From: Hymenobacter mucosus
GTDB taxonomy: Bacteria; Bacteroidota; Bacteroidia; Cytophagales; Hymenobacteraceae
Direction: 5' to 3'
Length of the DNA stretch: 64,000 bases
NCBI RefSeq assembly: GCF_900188255.1
Contig: NZ_FZNS01000005.1
Span: forward strand, 405,436 to 469,435
Part shown: positions 8,917-17,220 of the stretch, one piece after another
Position numbering within the stretch: the stretch's first letter is position 1
How the letters are laid out: every line of letters begins with the position of its first letter
Made by a program: the position numbers and the translations under genes
The notes under the pieces: generated by a model
Databases searched by the model: none
What the model was told of the DNA's origin: nothing
Seen by the model: the letters and a program-made list of their open reading frames with translations, nothing else

Positions 8917-9957
8917 GTGCCCAGCATTTCCCGCAAGAAACTCAACTACACCATTCAGCCGCCCCTGCGCGAGTACCTGCACCGCTACGACCGAGAAATC
9001 GTGCTACCTGTGTCGTACCGCGACTTGCTGCACATCAGCGGCGCTTTTCCGCTGACTGACCGGCAGGGGCGCGATACGCTATGGGAAACTGTGTTTTACG
9101 AGCCCCAAACGCTACGTGAACTCAGCCAGGGACTTGCTGAAGTATATGCTCTGCTAAAAACGGCCGGCGACTTATCATTCACAGAGCACCTACTAGCCGA
9201 CCGCATTGACTACTGCCGTTTCGGAAATAGTAATCCGTTTCGGGTGCGCATTGTCAATCAGCTGAACGACAACTACGACTACTTTTATATCAAGCAGGCC
9301 GATGCGTCTCGGGTGTATGGGTTAGAGCTAGAGCACCTGCTCTCTCCCAACCGCCTGAGCTACTTGGTGAGTGGTGATACGCTGGTGGAAGAGCACATAG
9401 CCGGCGTGCCCGGCGACGATTTTATTCGGACCCGGTTGCCCAAGCTGCAATTCAACCAAGTACGCTTGGCCAAGGAGTTTGTGAAGTTTAACGAGCGGTG
9501 CTTTGCTCGCCTACTTGGGGATATGCGCTCCTACAACTACGTAGTAGACATCACGCCCGACTTTGAGGATGAGCAGTACCGCGTGCGAGCCATTGACTTC
9601 GACCAACAGAGTTACGAGGGCCGCAAGTCTATGTACTTGCCTCAGTACTTCAAGGACAACCGCCCGGTAGTGGATTTGTGCAGCCGTTTCCTCAAGCCCG
9701 AGAGTATTCGGCAGTACCAAACCGAGGAGCGGGTGCTCATGCTGCGCCGGGTGCGCTTGGAGCGCTACCGCCTCAAAGCCCTCATGGACTGCATGCGAAG
9801 AGATGACCTAGCCCCAACAGAAAAGCTGCAGCAGCTTCGTCTGGAGCTAAACCACCACCACGGCACCACTAAGTTCGACCACTGCCACACCATGGGCGAT
9901 ATGGTGCGCCTGAACTTGCAGTTGATGCTGAGCCCCTTGGATATCCGGCAGCGGTAG
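8917..9957 (+). CDS. Conserved protein of unknown function (GTG start)
   Basis: 346 residues, beginning at GTG 8917 (PSISRKKLNYTI...). There is no signal peptide or membrane helix, so it is probably cytoplasmic. It is rich in Arg, Tyr and Asp, with stretches such as NDNYDYFYIKQADASRVYG, YNYVVDITPDFEDEQYRVR and AIDFDQQSYEGRKSMY. The layout, an N-terminal mixed domain, a YFYIKQ strand and a later D(F)D-containing segment, faintly recalls kinase-like folds of the HipA/APH type, but no Lys/His-Asp/DFG set can be assigned with confidence. It ends 9 bp from the convergent cinA gene. Function unknown. Confidence 0.7.
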   Translation: MPSISRKKLNYTIQPPLREYLHRYDREIVLPVSYRDLLHISGAFPLTDRQGRDTLWETVFYEPQTLRELSQGLAEVYALLKTAGDLSFTEHLLADRIDYCRFGNSNPFRVRIVNQLNDNYDYFYIKQADASRVYGLELEHLLSPNRLSYLVSGDTLVEEHIAGVPGDDFIRTRLPKLQFNQVRLAKEFVKFNERCFARLLGDMRSYNYVVDITPDFEDEQYRVRAIDFDQQSYEGRKSMYLPQYFKDNRPVVDLCSRFLKPESIRQYQTEERVLMLRRVRLERYRLKALMDCMRRDDLAPTEKLQQLRLELNHHHGTTKFDHCHTMGDMVRLNLQLMLSPLDIRQR

Positions 9958-9966
9958 GACGCTGGC

Positions 9967-10473
9967 TTAAGCCGAAGCGGGCGCTACTTGGTGGCGGTCT
10001 AGCAACTCAGCTAATTTCTGGTAAATAAACTCCGTGGCCTGCTGGCGAATAGCGTCGCTGGAGCCATCAAACTGCTGCCGGTATTCGTGAGCGTGCTCCA
10101 GGAACAGAATCGTGACGAATACCGTGCCCACGGGCTTATCGGGCGTTTCTGATTGCCCCGGCCCGCACAAGCCCGTCACGGCCACGCATACATCGGCCTT
10201 AGGCAAGTTCTTGTGCAAGCCCAGTACCATCTCGTTGGTAGTTTGCTGGCTTTCAGCGGAGTAGGTATCGAGGGTAGCTGGTTTAACCCCCAGTAGCTGC
10301 TGCTTGGCATCGGTATGGTACGTAACGACGGAGCCGAGCAAGACTTCACTCACGCCTTCTGCCGGAGCTAGCTGGGCTGCTGCTAGGCCGCAGGTGCAGC
10401 TCTCGGCCAGGGCTAGCGTGAGCTTGTGCTTGATAAAGTCTTTGATGAGAGCAGTAGGGGCAACCTTTTTCAT
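9967..10473 (-). CDS. CinA C-terminal domain protein (nicotinamide-nucleotide amidohydrolase)
   Basis: 168 residues, the stand-alone C-terminal domain of CinA/PncC, without the N-terminal MoCF-like domain. The family enzyme deamidates NMN to nicotinate mononucleotide in the pyridine nucleotide cycle. Seen: ALAESCTCGLAAAQL, LGSVVTYHTDAK (conserved Tyr and Lys), YSAES, VAVTGLCGPG and DKPVGTVFV. The usual AESCTGG reads AESCTCG here, a Gly-to-Cys change next to the active-site Ser. Start at ATG 10473 (MKKVAPTAL); an in-frame ATG nine codons upstream is less likely. Single gene convergent with its neighbour. Confidence 0.9.
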   Translation of the reverse strand: MKKVAPTALIKDFIKHKLTLALAESCTCGLAAAQLAPAEGVSEVLLGSVVTYHTDAKQQLLGVKPATLDTYSAESQQTTNEMVLGLHKNLPKADVCVAVTGLCGPGQSETPDKPVGTVFVTILFLEHAHEYRQQFDGSSDAIRQQATEFIYQKLAELLDRHQVAPASA

Positions 10474-10650
10474 AGCGAGGGATAAACAGCGAAGTCCCAA
10501 CAGTACGCGCGATGCAAGAGCATGGGTATAGCTCAGCTTACGAAGTAGTAGGGCTGATTTGTAGTATAAAGCAGATGATCAGCAGGTTATAAAGAATGAG
10601 TTGGGCTGCTAAGGCGAAAGTTTTCTGCAAATAGCCTTATTGTATTCGCT

Positions 10651-11961
10651 CTATTCTTGCCGGTATACTACTCCTTGCTTCATCACAAAGCGCACCTTCT
10701 GCATGGCTCCTATATCCTGTAGCGGGTCGCCCTCCACCGCCACTACGTCGGCGAGCTTGCCTGGCTCTAGCGTCCCCAGGGAAGAACTCTGCCCGAGTAG
10801 TTCGGCGGCGTGTACGGTGGCACTGCGCAGAGCTTGCAGCGGCGGCATGCCGGCTTCCACCATGTAGCGAAACTCCAGAGCATTCACTCCGTGCCGGAAT
10901 ACGGCGGCATCGGTACCAAACGCAATTTTTACTCCTGCTTTGTAAGCCCGCCCAAACGTTTCTTGGAGCTTGGGCCCGATGGCTAAGGCCTTGGGTGTCA
11001 CCAGGGGCGGGTAGTAGTTTGGGATTTTGGCAGAGTCTGCCACCGATTTGCCGGCTGTGATAGTGGGCACGTACCAAGTGCCGTATTTCTTCATTAGCTT
11101 CATGGTCTCGTCGTCCATGAGGGTGCCGTGCTCAATGCTGGTCACACCCGCCCGAATGGCCCGTTTCATGCCTTCCGCTCCGTGCGCGTGGCAGGCTACT
11201 TTGAGGCCAAGGTCGCGGGCGGTTTCCACAATGGCCCTGATTTCCTCTTCCGTCATTTGGGCGCCGCTTCCATCCTTCGCCACGCTCAGAACCCCGCCCG
11301 TGCTGGCAATCTTAATGAGGTCGGCGCCACGTTTGTACTGTTCGCGCACAGCCTGCCGGCACTGGTCGGGGCCGTTGGCTACGCCTTCACTAGGGCCCGG
11401 AATGCCCATTAGGTCTTGGCGGTACCCATTGGTGGGGTCCATGTGGCCGCCGGTGCCCGAAATAGCCTTGCCTACGGTAAAGATGCGCGGCCCCACTACT
11501 TCGCCCCGGGCTACCGCATTGCGTAGGGCCAGGTTTACCCCCGAGCCACCCAAGTCGCGCACGGTGGTAAAGCCAGCCATGAGTGTCAGGCGCGCATGGC
11601 TAAGGGAGCCGAATGCCACATCGGCGGGATTCTGGGTAAACTCCTGCAAAAATTGGTCTTTGCTGGTTTCGCCTTCCAAGTGCACGTGGCAATCGATGAG
11701 GCCAGGCATCACCGTGCGGTTCTTCAGGTCAATAACCTTGTCATTCCCAGTGGTAGGGGCAGTGTAACCACGCTCCACGGCTACTACCCGGCCGTTTTCC
11801 ACCACCAGGGTCATCTCCGGCTGCAGGCGGTCCTGGCGCATATCCAGCAGGCGCCCGCAGTGCATATAGGTTTTTTGCGCTAAGGCCGGCGTGGTTGTCA
11901 GCAGGGAGAAGCCTACCCACATGGCGGGGAGTAAGCACAGGCGGGTACAGGTAGCAAGCAT
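10651..11961 (-). CDS. Secreted metal-dependent amidohydrolase (imidazolonepropionase/prolidase-like)
   Basis: 436 residues counted from ATG 11961, which starts a Sec signal peptide (LLPAMWVGFSLLTTTPALAQ). The frame runs to an ATG at 12027 but those extra residues precede the signal. The metal ligands of the amidohydrolase superfamily are complete: HVH (DCHVHLEG), the Lys that is carboxylated in two-metal members (GADLIKIASTGG), His in VACHAHGAEG, His in SIEHGTL and Asp in AFGTDAA. The sequence is closest to the large group annotated as amidohydrolases acting on Xaa-Pro dipeptides or imidazolonepropionase-like substrates. Periplasmic location implies a peptide or amide scavenging role. Substrate not determined. 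Confidence 0.9.
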   Translation of the reverse strand: MLATCTRLCLLPAMWVGFSLLTTTPALAQKTYMHCGRLLDMRQDRLQPEMTLVVENGRVVAVERGYTAPTTGNDKVIDLKNRTVMPGLIDCHVHLEGETSKDQFLQEFTQNPADVAFGSLSHARLTLMAGFTTVRDLGGSGVNLALRNAVARGEVVGPRIFTVGKAISGTGGHMDPTNGYRQDLMGIPGPSEGVANGPDQCRQAVREQYKRGADLIKIASTGGVLSVAKDGSGAQMTEEEIRAIVETARDLGLKVACHAHGAEGMKRAIRAGVTSIEHGTLMDDETMKLMKKYGTWYVPTITAGKSVADSAKIPNYYPPLVTPKALAIGPKLQETFGRAYKAGVKIAFGTDAAVFRHGVNALEFRYMVEAGMPPLQALRSATVHAAELLGQSSSLGTLEPGKLADVVAVEGDPLQDIGAMQKVRFVMKQGVVYRQE

Positions 11962-12108
11962 ATGTAGCAAGTGAAGAGGAAGTGATAGGGCGGAAGATAC
12001 AACGGAAAAAAACGCTGCATGCAGCACAAAACCCCACCGAATACGTACCTTCCGGCCAGCGGCCCGGCGGCCGTTTGCGTACTCGTTATCTTTTCACTTC
12101 CTTCTCTT

Positions 12109-12369
12109 ATGGCTACGCCCGAAGAATTCGAAGCCGCTGCCCAGCGTGCTCAACAGCTCCCTAGCAAACCTTCCAACACTGTGCTGCTCCAACTATATGC
12201 CTTGTATAAGCAAGCCTCCGAAGGCGACGTAACCGGCGACCGGCCGGGCGGTTTCGACTTCAAGGCCATTGCTAAGTACGACGCTTGGAGCGGCCTGCGC
12301 GGTAAGGCCCAGGATGAAGCCCGCCAAGAATACGTAGAGCTGGTGACTTCCCTGTTCCAAAACGCCTAG
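12109..12369 (+). CDS. Acyl-CoA-binding protein
   Basis: 86 residues, the standard ACBP length. The four-helix family pattern is clear: PEEFEAAAQRAQQLPSKPSN, LLQLYALYKQASEGDV (Tyr and Lys that hold the CoA), FKAIAKYDAWSGLRGK and EARQEYVELV. It binds long-chain acyl-CoA in the cytoplasm and buffers the acyl-CoA pool. ATG 12109 is the family start; the frame is open further upstream without likeness. Followed by a bidirectional terminator shared with the CDGSH gene. Confidence 0.93.
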   Translation: MATPEEFEAAAQRAQQLPSKPSNTVLLQLYALYKQASEGDVTGDRPGGFDFKAIAKYDAWSGLRGKAQDEARQEYVELVTSLFQNA

Positions 12370-12390
12370 TTGGCACTAGCCCGCCACTAC

Positions 12391-12425
12391 AAAGGCCCGC
12401 TTCCAGCAGTTGGAAGCGGGCCTTT
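12391..12425. terminator. Bidirectional terminator between ACBP and CDGSH genes
   Basis: 15-bp perfect stem with a 5-base loop, A run on one side and T run on the other, placed between two convergent genes. Confidence 0.9.
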
Positions 12426-12447
12426 ATGCTATGTATTGAGCTGGCAT

Positions 12448-12729
12448 CTAGCCTAGCGGCTGGGCTCCAGCATCGGGAGCAGCCGGGGGCGGGGTGGGCT
12501 TTGCCGGAGCGGCGGGCGTAGGCAGGTCGAACGCTACGGCGTTGTGCTCAAAGTGGCCTTTGTGGGAGCCGTCGCAGAAGGGCTTGTTAGACGAGAGGCC
12601 ACAACGGCAGATGCTTACCCGCTCGCGGCCACCTAGGCCGTAGGGCTGGCCTTGGGCGTCCACAATTTCGAAATCTGTGCCCTCTACGCGAAGAGAGCCG
12701 TTGCTGAGAACAGTGAGCTTAGTAGCCAT
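12448..12729 (-). CDS. CDGSH iron-sulfur domain protein
   Basis: 93 residues. The [2Fe-2S] motif C-x-C-x2-S-x3-P-x-C-D-G-S-H is exact (Cys41, Cys43, Cys52, His56; CRCGLSSNKPFCDGSH). An N-terminal beta-rich half (LTVLSNGSLRVEG, FEIVDAQGQPYGLGG) precedes it, as in bacterial mitoNEET-like proteins that carry labile clusters or act in redox sensing. The C-terminal third is an Ala/Pro-rich tail. Start at ATG 12729 (MATKLTV). Cytoplasmic. Confidence 0.93.
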   Translation of the reverse strand: MATKLTVLSNGSLRVEGTDFEIVDAQGQPYGLGGRERVSICRCGLSSNKPFCDGSHKGHFEHNAVAFDLPTPAAPAKPTPPPAAPDAGAQPLG

Positions 12730-12839
12730 GAGATGCGGTGCTGGTAGAAGATATGATGGATGCAAAAGAAAGTAGGAAGCCCAGCCGGAAGTAGCATATA
12801 GCCAGGCTTACTTGAGCCAGAAGAATGCTGTACGACTGC

Positions 12840-13358
12840 TTAGGCGTGCAGCTCCTTACGTAGTACGTAATCATTCATCCAGTAGGGGCCAATGGGAATA
12901 TCTTCCTCCCGGTGCTGCTGGAACCCCAGGTGCTCATAGAACGCCAGCGCCGGGTTGTGGCGGTTTACGTTCAGCTCTAAAGTATGGCCGCCAGCTTGGC
13001 GCACGGCTGCCTCCACGGCCCGCACCAGATGTTGCCCGAGGCCTTGCCCTTGGTGAGAGGGTAGCACATAAATCTTGTGCAGCTTGTAAAGGCCATTGGT
13101 AGGCTGGGCGGAGAAAGAGGCGTACCCACTGGCTTCATCCTCAGTGTAGAGGAGCAGGAAGGTGTGGCCCTGTTCCGTCATTTGCCGAGTGAGCGAAGCC
13201 GGCGTGTAAATCACCCGGTACATGTACTCAATTTGCTCCCGCGAAATGATGAACCGGTAGGTAGGTTCCCAGGTAGCTTCAGCTAACCCAATGATGGTGG
13301 GAATGTCCGCCAGCGTAGCGGGTTGGATGTGCAAAGAAGCGGCGGCAGAAGCTGACAT
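12840..13358 (-). CDS. GNAT family N-acetyltransferase
   Basis: 172 residues. The acetyl-CoA site (motif A) is IYVLPSHQGQGLGQHLV with QGQGLG at 103-108, followed by motif B LNVNRHNPALAFYEHLGF. The N-terminal part (ATLADIPTIIGLAEATW, then a segment with ISREQIEYMY) resembles GNATs that acetylate polyamines, antibiotics or protein N-termini, but the acceptor cannot be inferred. ATG 13358 gives the family start; an ATG at 13481 would add 41 unrelated residues. Cytoplasmic. Confidence 0.9.
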   Translation of the reverse strand: MSASAAASLHIQPATLADIPTIIGLAEATWEPTYRFIISREQIEYMYRVIYTPASLTRQMTEQGHTFLLLYTEDEASGYASFSAQPTNGLYKLHKIYVLPSHQGQGLGQHLVRAVEAAVRQAGGHTLELNVNRHNPALAFYEHLGFQQHREEDIPIGPYWMNDYVLRKELHA

Positions 13359-13498
13359 AGCCTGCAAAAAACGGTATAATTTAACGTAAAACCGAACCCT
13401 AATCGGGCTTGGCTTCGTTTTTGGGCCGGATATTGCCTGTTCTGCTAGACGACAGCAACTGCGTTTGCCGTTGTACTTCATTCACCCACCCTTGCCAC

Positions 13499-14176
13499 AT
13501 GAAACATTTCCTGCTTTTACTTACTGCTGGCCTGTTTACTGCCTCTGCCGCCTTTGCGCAGCAAACTCCCCCTGCTTCCCGGCCCCGCACCACCACCACG
13601 AGCAAGACCACTACCACGAGCAAAACAACGGCCTCCGTGGAGCGCGACTTGCGTGACTTCAGTGACTGGGTAAACGCTAAGCTAGATCAAGCGGAAGTAA
13701 GTGTACGACGTGAGATGCCCCGTATTACCGCCGAGTACGACCGGCAGAGCAAGCGCCTTGACCAAGCCGTGGATAGCCTATCAGTAGAAGGGAAACGGGA
13801 ATACGCCACGCAGAAAAAACGCTATGCCAACTGGTCGGCGCGTCAGGATAGCCTCAATAAAGCAGCCCGGCGCCCCGAAACAGTTCAGCAAAGCCAGCGC
13901 CGCCTGCTTGGTGAAGATGTCGTCATCAGCCGGGCGCGGGCCACGGAATTACCTGACCTCTACTTCCGGCTGGTAGAAACCATGCGTACCGAGCGCAAAA
14001 ACTGGACGCAGACCGACTGGAGCGCTGCCAGCGCCGTATTAACCAACCTGAACGCCCGCTACGAACAGCTCCGCGACCAACTCCCACTGGAAGAGCGCCT
14101 GCGTATTCGGAGCCTACAGGGTGAGTTCCGGACTTTAGAGAAAGCGCGGGACGTAAAAGACGTCATGAACGAATAG
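13499..14176 (+). CDS. Secreted helical protein of unknown function
   Basis: 225 residues from ATG 13499, which begins a signal peptide (MKHFLLLLTAGLFTASAAFAQ). Then a Thr/Lys low-complexity linker (repeated TTTSKT) and a long, charged, mostly helical body (for example LDQAVDSLSVEGKREYATQKKRY, split as LDQAVDSLS and KREYATQKKRY) rich in Arg, Glu, Gln. No domain I know. It should be periplasmic and coiled-coil-like. It is followed by a bidirectional terminator. Confidence 0.75.
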   Translation: MKHFLLLLTAGLFTASAAFAQQTPPASRPRTTTTSKTTTTSKTTASVERDLRDFSDWVNAKLDQAEVSVRREMPRITAEYDRQSKRLDQAVDSLSVEGKREYATQKKRYANWSARQDSLNKAARRPETVQQSQRRLLGEDVVISRARATELPDLYFRLVETMRTERKNWTQTDWSAASAVLTNLNARYEQLRDQLPLEERLRIRSLQGEFRTLEKARDVKDVMNE

Positions 14177-14209
14177 GCAGGCTGGTAGTACTTCACTAGC
14201 TCTTGGTAG

Positions 14210-14260
14210 AAAAAAGCCCGCTGGTTTGCCGTTTAAGTGCGCAAAGCCAGCGGGCTTTTT
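14210..14260. terminator. Bidirectional terminator between convergent genes
   Basis: About 13-bp near-perfect stem with A run before and T run after, between the stop codons at 14176 (+) and 14273 (-). Confidence 0.88.
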
Positions 14261-14272
14261 CTGTCCGGCACG

Positions 14273-14728
14273 TTACAGCGGGATGGGCCCGTGCTGGGAG
14301 CGGTACTGTAGGCGCAGCCACTGCCACGCCGTGGGCACATCATGAAACAGCTGAATAGGAAGGTATTGCTTTACCCGCTCAAAAAACTGAATGCTAGCCA
14401 GCTGGTTGTGCATGTCGGGCGAGAAAACATAGGCTATGGCTCGTAAGCCCTCCCCGGTGGCATCAGGTAGCCACTCGTATTCCAGCCACGACATGGCTTC
14501 GCTCCAGTCGCCGGTGGCATGGCTTTTATCATTGAGCAGGAGTGGATAATGCAGAACACTTTCATACGTAAGATAGCCTTGGGCGCCAGTTATTACCTCG
14601 CGGCTAGTAAGATTGCCGTACCAGGTGGCATACATCAACTGATGGGTAGGGACCTGCTCCAGCTTTACTAATAGGCGGCCGTGCGAATCTAACAGCGTGC
14701 CTAGGGGCTGCAGGGGAATGGTATGCAT
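14273..14728 (-). CDS. Conserved protein of unknown function (STAS/SpoIIAA-like size)
   Basis: 151 residues, no signal peptide or membrane helix. Sequence pattern of alternating strands and helices (VPTHQLMYATWYGNLTSRE, HYPLLLNDKSHATGDW, GLRAIAYVFSPDMHNQLAS, VKQYLPIQLFHDVPTAWQWL) fits the SpoIIAA/STAS-like fold of many small Hymenobacteraceae proteins: a 'we tolerate no trace, then compare' domain. This fold assignment is an inference from pattern only. Start at ATG 14728. Confidence 0.65.
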   Translation of the reverse strand: MHTIPLQPLGTLLDSHGRLLVKLEQVPTHQLMYATWYGNLTSREVITGAQGYLTYESVLHYPLLLNDKSHATGDWSEAMSWLEYEWLPDATGEGLRAIAYVFSPDMHNQLASIQFFERVKQYLPIQLFHDVPTAWQWLRLQYRSQHGPIPL

Positions 14729-14841
14729 TGGGAGGGGAGAAGTAGGTTATAGTAGTGCGTTGGTTGTAAGGAGTATATATATCTAATATAGGTATTTATA
14801 TGCCACCACCTAGGGAAGCAGCATCGTTCCGGAGGAACCGT

Positions 14842-14849
14842 TACTTTTG
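14842..14849 (+). promoter_or_regulatory. Possible -7 element (TACTTTTG) for the deoxynucleoside kinase
   Basis: Matches the Bacteroidota TAnnTTTG consensus and lies 40 bases upstream of ATG 14889. No clear -33 TTG is seen 19-21 bases upstream, so it is only tentative. Confidence 0.4.
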
Positions 14850-14888
14850 CATCCCCCAATCCTTTTTCTCGTCTTCCGCGCTTCACTC

Positions 14889-15512
14889 ATGCATATTGCA
14901 ATCGTCGGCAACATTGGCGCCGGCAAGACCACGCTGGCCAACAAACTGGCGCATCATTTCAACTGGGAGGTGTTCCTGGAAGATGTCGATCATAATCCTT
15001 ACCTCAAGGATTTCTATGACGACATGCCCCGCTGGGCGTTTCACTTGCAGGTATATTTCCTCAATAGCCGTTTTCGCCAAACCCAGCGCATCAAAGAGCT
15101 GCAGCAGGCAAGTAAAGGCGTCATTCAGGACCGCACTATTTACGAGGATGCCCACATCTTCGCGGCCAATCTGCACCAATCGAGTCTGATGGCGGAGCGG
15201 GATTACCTGAATTACCTGGGCTTATTTGAGTCCATGATTAGCATGGTAGAGCCCCCCGACCTGCTGCTTTATCTGCGGGCCGATCTGCCGAAGCTGGTGT
15301 CGCAGATAGAAAAGCGCAACCGCGACTATGAGAACAACATCAAGATTGAGTACCTGCGCAACCTCAACGAGCACTACGAGCACTGGATCAGCAACTACAA
15401 GCATGGTAAGCTGCTCATCGTTGATGTAAACAACCTTGACTATGTGCACAACCCCGAGGATTTGAGCGTTATCATCGAGAAAATCAACAGCACCTTGTTC
15501 GGGCTGTTCTAA
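14889..15512 (+). CDS. Deoxynucleoside kinase (dGK/dCK family)
   Basis: 207 residues. Phosphorylates deoxynucleosides to dNMPs for salvage. Seen: P-loop GNIGAGKTT (residues 7-15), substrate motif EDVDHNPYLKDFYDDMPRWAFHLQ (split: LEDVDHNPYL and PRWAFHLQVYF) and DRTIYEDAHIF, the DRS-like motif. The C-terminal lid carries KRNRDYENNIKIEYL. Start at ATG 14889 puts the P-loop at the usual place; the frame continues 14 codons upstream. Cytoplasmic, single gene, with a possible -7 promoter element at 14842 and a hairpin terminator after the stop. Confidence 0.93.
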   Translation: MHIAIVGNIGAGKTTLANKLAHHFNWEVFLEDVDHNPYLKDFYDDMPRWAFHLQVYFLNSRFRQTQRIKELQQASKGVIQDRTIYEDAHIFAANLHQSSLMAERDYLNYLGLFESMISMVEPPDLLLYLRADLPKLVSQIEKRNRDYENNIKIEYLRNLNEHYEHWISNYKHGKLLIVDVNNLDYVHNPEDLSVIIEKINSTLFGLF

Positions 15513-15570
15513 GCAGCTTACATGTAGCGACCAGTAGGTAACTAACAAACTGCCCCTACCTCTCTCGAAA

Positions 15571-15610
15571 GCAAACGCCCCGCTGTGCACAGGCACAGCG
15601 GGGCGTTTGC
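15571..15610. terminator. Bidirectional hairpin terminator
   Basis: About 17-bp stem with only a short loop, between dNK (+) and DUF2461 (-). The T tract is short, so strength is uncertain. Confidence 0.8.
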
Positions 15611-15636
15611 GCATAGTAAGGCGTTGTGCTGTAGCG

Positions 15637-16308
15637 TTAGTCAGCGGCCATGGCTTCGTTGAGAAAGTGTACAAGTGGTAGTGCAGCTCGCCAAGCGGCC
15701 AAGACGTGGGTGGGAAAGTCGGGGCGCAACACTTCGGCGTCCGGTACAGGTTGCCACACAAAGAAGCTCTTGAGGCGGAGCCACTCCACATCGGGGTCAG
15801 CGCGGTCGTAGCCTTTGGGAGCTGTTTTGAGCGTTTGCGTCATGTCTAGGCCCGCGGGAAAGTAGCGCAACAGCTCTGACTCTTGGCGCATTGCGTGGAA
15901 GGCCTCGGGATTGTAGTGGATTTCCTGACGCACGCGGGCCAGTTGGGCGGGCTCGGGCAGCCAGCGCCCCGCTCCAATATAAGTTTCGCCGCCGGGCTGC
16001 ACAGCCACGAAAAAACCAGCCCACGGACTGTGACGGCCGCCACGCTTGATGCCCGCTCCCATGTGGCGCTTATAGGGCTCGTCGCTCTGCTGAAAACGGT
16101 CGTTCTTATTGATGCGAAACATAACGTCTTGGGGCTTAATGCCCGTAAGGGCAGACTCTAGCTGCGTAGCTCCACGAAGCAGCTCTGCCACAAAGCCCGT
16201 GTACTCAGCCCGGGCGCGCTGGTAGTCGGCTCGGTGGGCATCCATCCAGGCTTTGTTGTTGTTGGCGGCCAGGTCCCGCAGAAAGGGCAATACGAAGTCT
16301 AGTGGCAT
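15637..16308 (-). CDS. DUF2461 family protein (TIGR02453)
   Basis: 223 residues from ATG 16308 (MPLDFVLPFLRDLAANNNKAWMDAHR), a typical DUF2461 N-terminus with LxxNNxxxWFxxHR-like pattern. Further family signs: DVMFRINKNDRFQQSDEPYKRHMGAGI, GGRHSPWAGFFVAVQPGGETYIGAGRW (both shown only by key parts: RINKNDRF, YKRH, PWAGFFV, IGAGRW), and PEPAQLARVRQEI. No catalytic role is established for this family in bacteria. Cytoplasmic, monocistronic. The upstream frame to 16362 has a hydrophobic start but is not family-like. Confidence 0.88.
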   Translation of the reverse strand: MPLDFVLPFLRDLAANNNKAWMDAHRADYQRARAEYTGFVAELLRGATQLESALTGIKPQDVMFRINKNDRFQQSDEPYKRHMGAGIKRGGRHSPWAGFFVAVQPGGETYIGAGRWLPEPAQLARVRQEIHYNPEAFHAMRQESELLRYFPAGLDMTQTLKTAPKGYDRADPDVEWLRLKSFFVWQPVPDAEVLRPDFPTHVLAAWRAALPLVHFLNEAMAAD

Positions 16309-16351
16309 AGCAAAAGGAAAAAGCGCCGATAACAGCACGGTCCAAATAGCA

Positions 16352-16383
16352 CCGCCCCGCACCGGGGTAACGGTACGGGGCGG
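16352..16383 (-). terminator. Hairpin between DUF547 and DUF2461 genes (weak terminator candidate)
   Basis: A 12-bp stem with one wobble pair (16352-16363 with 16372-16383) and no T tract, 28 bp downstream of the DUF547 stop. Confidence 0.35.
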
Positions 16384-16410
16384 ATAGCAGGCGGGTTCTG
16401 AGTGTAAAAG

Positions 16411-17220
16411 CTAGTGTTGGCCTAGGGCTTGTGCATTACCAATGGGGGTGCGGTCATTTAAAGCCCAGCTAAACGATTGGTATTCAATGGTAGCTGTGGG
16501 TTGAATAGGGGTGCGGGCATAGCGGTTCAGGAAAGCAATGAGGGCTGTTTCCGTACCGAACTCTGCCGAGTAAGCATCAAATAACCCCGACACCTGTACT
16601 TGCCCCGAGGCAAGCTGATTGAAGGTCGGGTCGTTGATAAAGCGCCGCGCCTGAGCGTCCAGCTGCTGATTGATGCGGGTGCCGTCGTAGGCTTCTGCTA
16701 AGGGCGCCGGGGCCGATGCGGCCGTGTAAAGCAAGCCAAAATGCACGCGCGGGTCGTGAAATTGTGCCGTAAGCATCTGGCGCTCAATCTGGTTGAGCGA
16801 GTAGGACTGGCCGCCTACTTCTACTACTGGTGCGTCCCAGGGCGACTTTTGGCCGCCTACTGTCTTCACCCGGATGTCGTTGATGCTGCTAATAGGGTAG
16901 TACTGCAATACCAAATAGGTAGCAGCAGCATTGTAGGTATTCAGCCAAAACGCCTTCGTGTCGTTGGAAGACCAAGCCGGATTACGCGGATTCACTTTAC
17001 GCAGACTCAGCAGATAATCCAAAAGTTTATCCTCTTCTTCAAGCATGCCTTGGTAGTCTACGTGACCATCAAGGGTGGAATGTTGCATGAGCAAGGCGTT
17101 CCACGGCTCGTGTAATAGTTCCAATGCATTGTTATCGTCGGCTTGGGCGGCAAAGCAAGGGAGCATGAACAGGAATAGTCCTCCCAAGAAGCGGTACAGT
17201 AGGCGTGATACGGTAGGCAT
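16411..17220 (-). CDS. Secreted DUF547 protein with altered active-site region
   Basis: 269 residues from ATG 17220, starting a Sec signal peptide (LLYRFLGGLFLFMLPCFAAQA). The DUF547 features are FWLNTYNAAATYLVLQYYP, YSLNQIERQML and DPRVHFGL, followed by RINQQLDAQARRFINDP. In the family the stretch after HFA(L/I) normally reads NCA..xxCP with two cysteines; here it reads YTAASAPAP, so both cysteines are gone, which may mean lost or changed activity. In-frame ATG at 17241 would add seven residues. Periplasmic. Confidence 0.85.
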   Translation of the reverse strand: MPTVSRLLYRFLGGLFLFMLPCFAAQADDNNALELLHEPWNALLMQHSTLDGHVDYQGMLEEEDKLLDYLLSLRKVNPRNPAWSSNDTKAFWLNTYNAAATYLVLQYYPISSINDIRVKTVGGQKSPWDAPVVEVGGQSYSLNQIERQMLTAQFHDPRVHFGLLYTAASAPAPLAEAYDGTRINQQLDAQARRFINDPTFNQLASGQVQVSGLFDAYSAEFGTETALIAFLNRYARTPIQPTATIEYQSFSWALNDRTPIGNAQALGQH

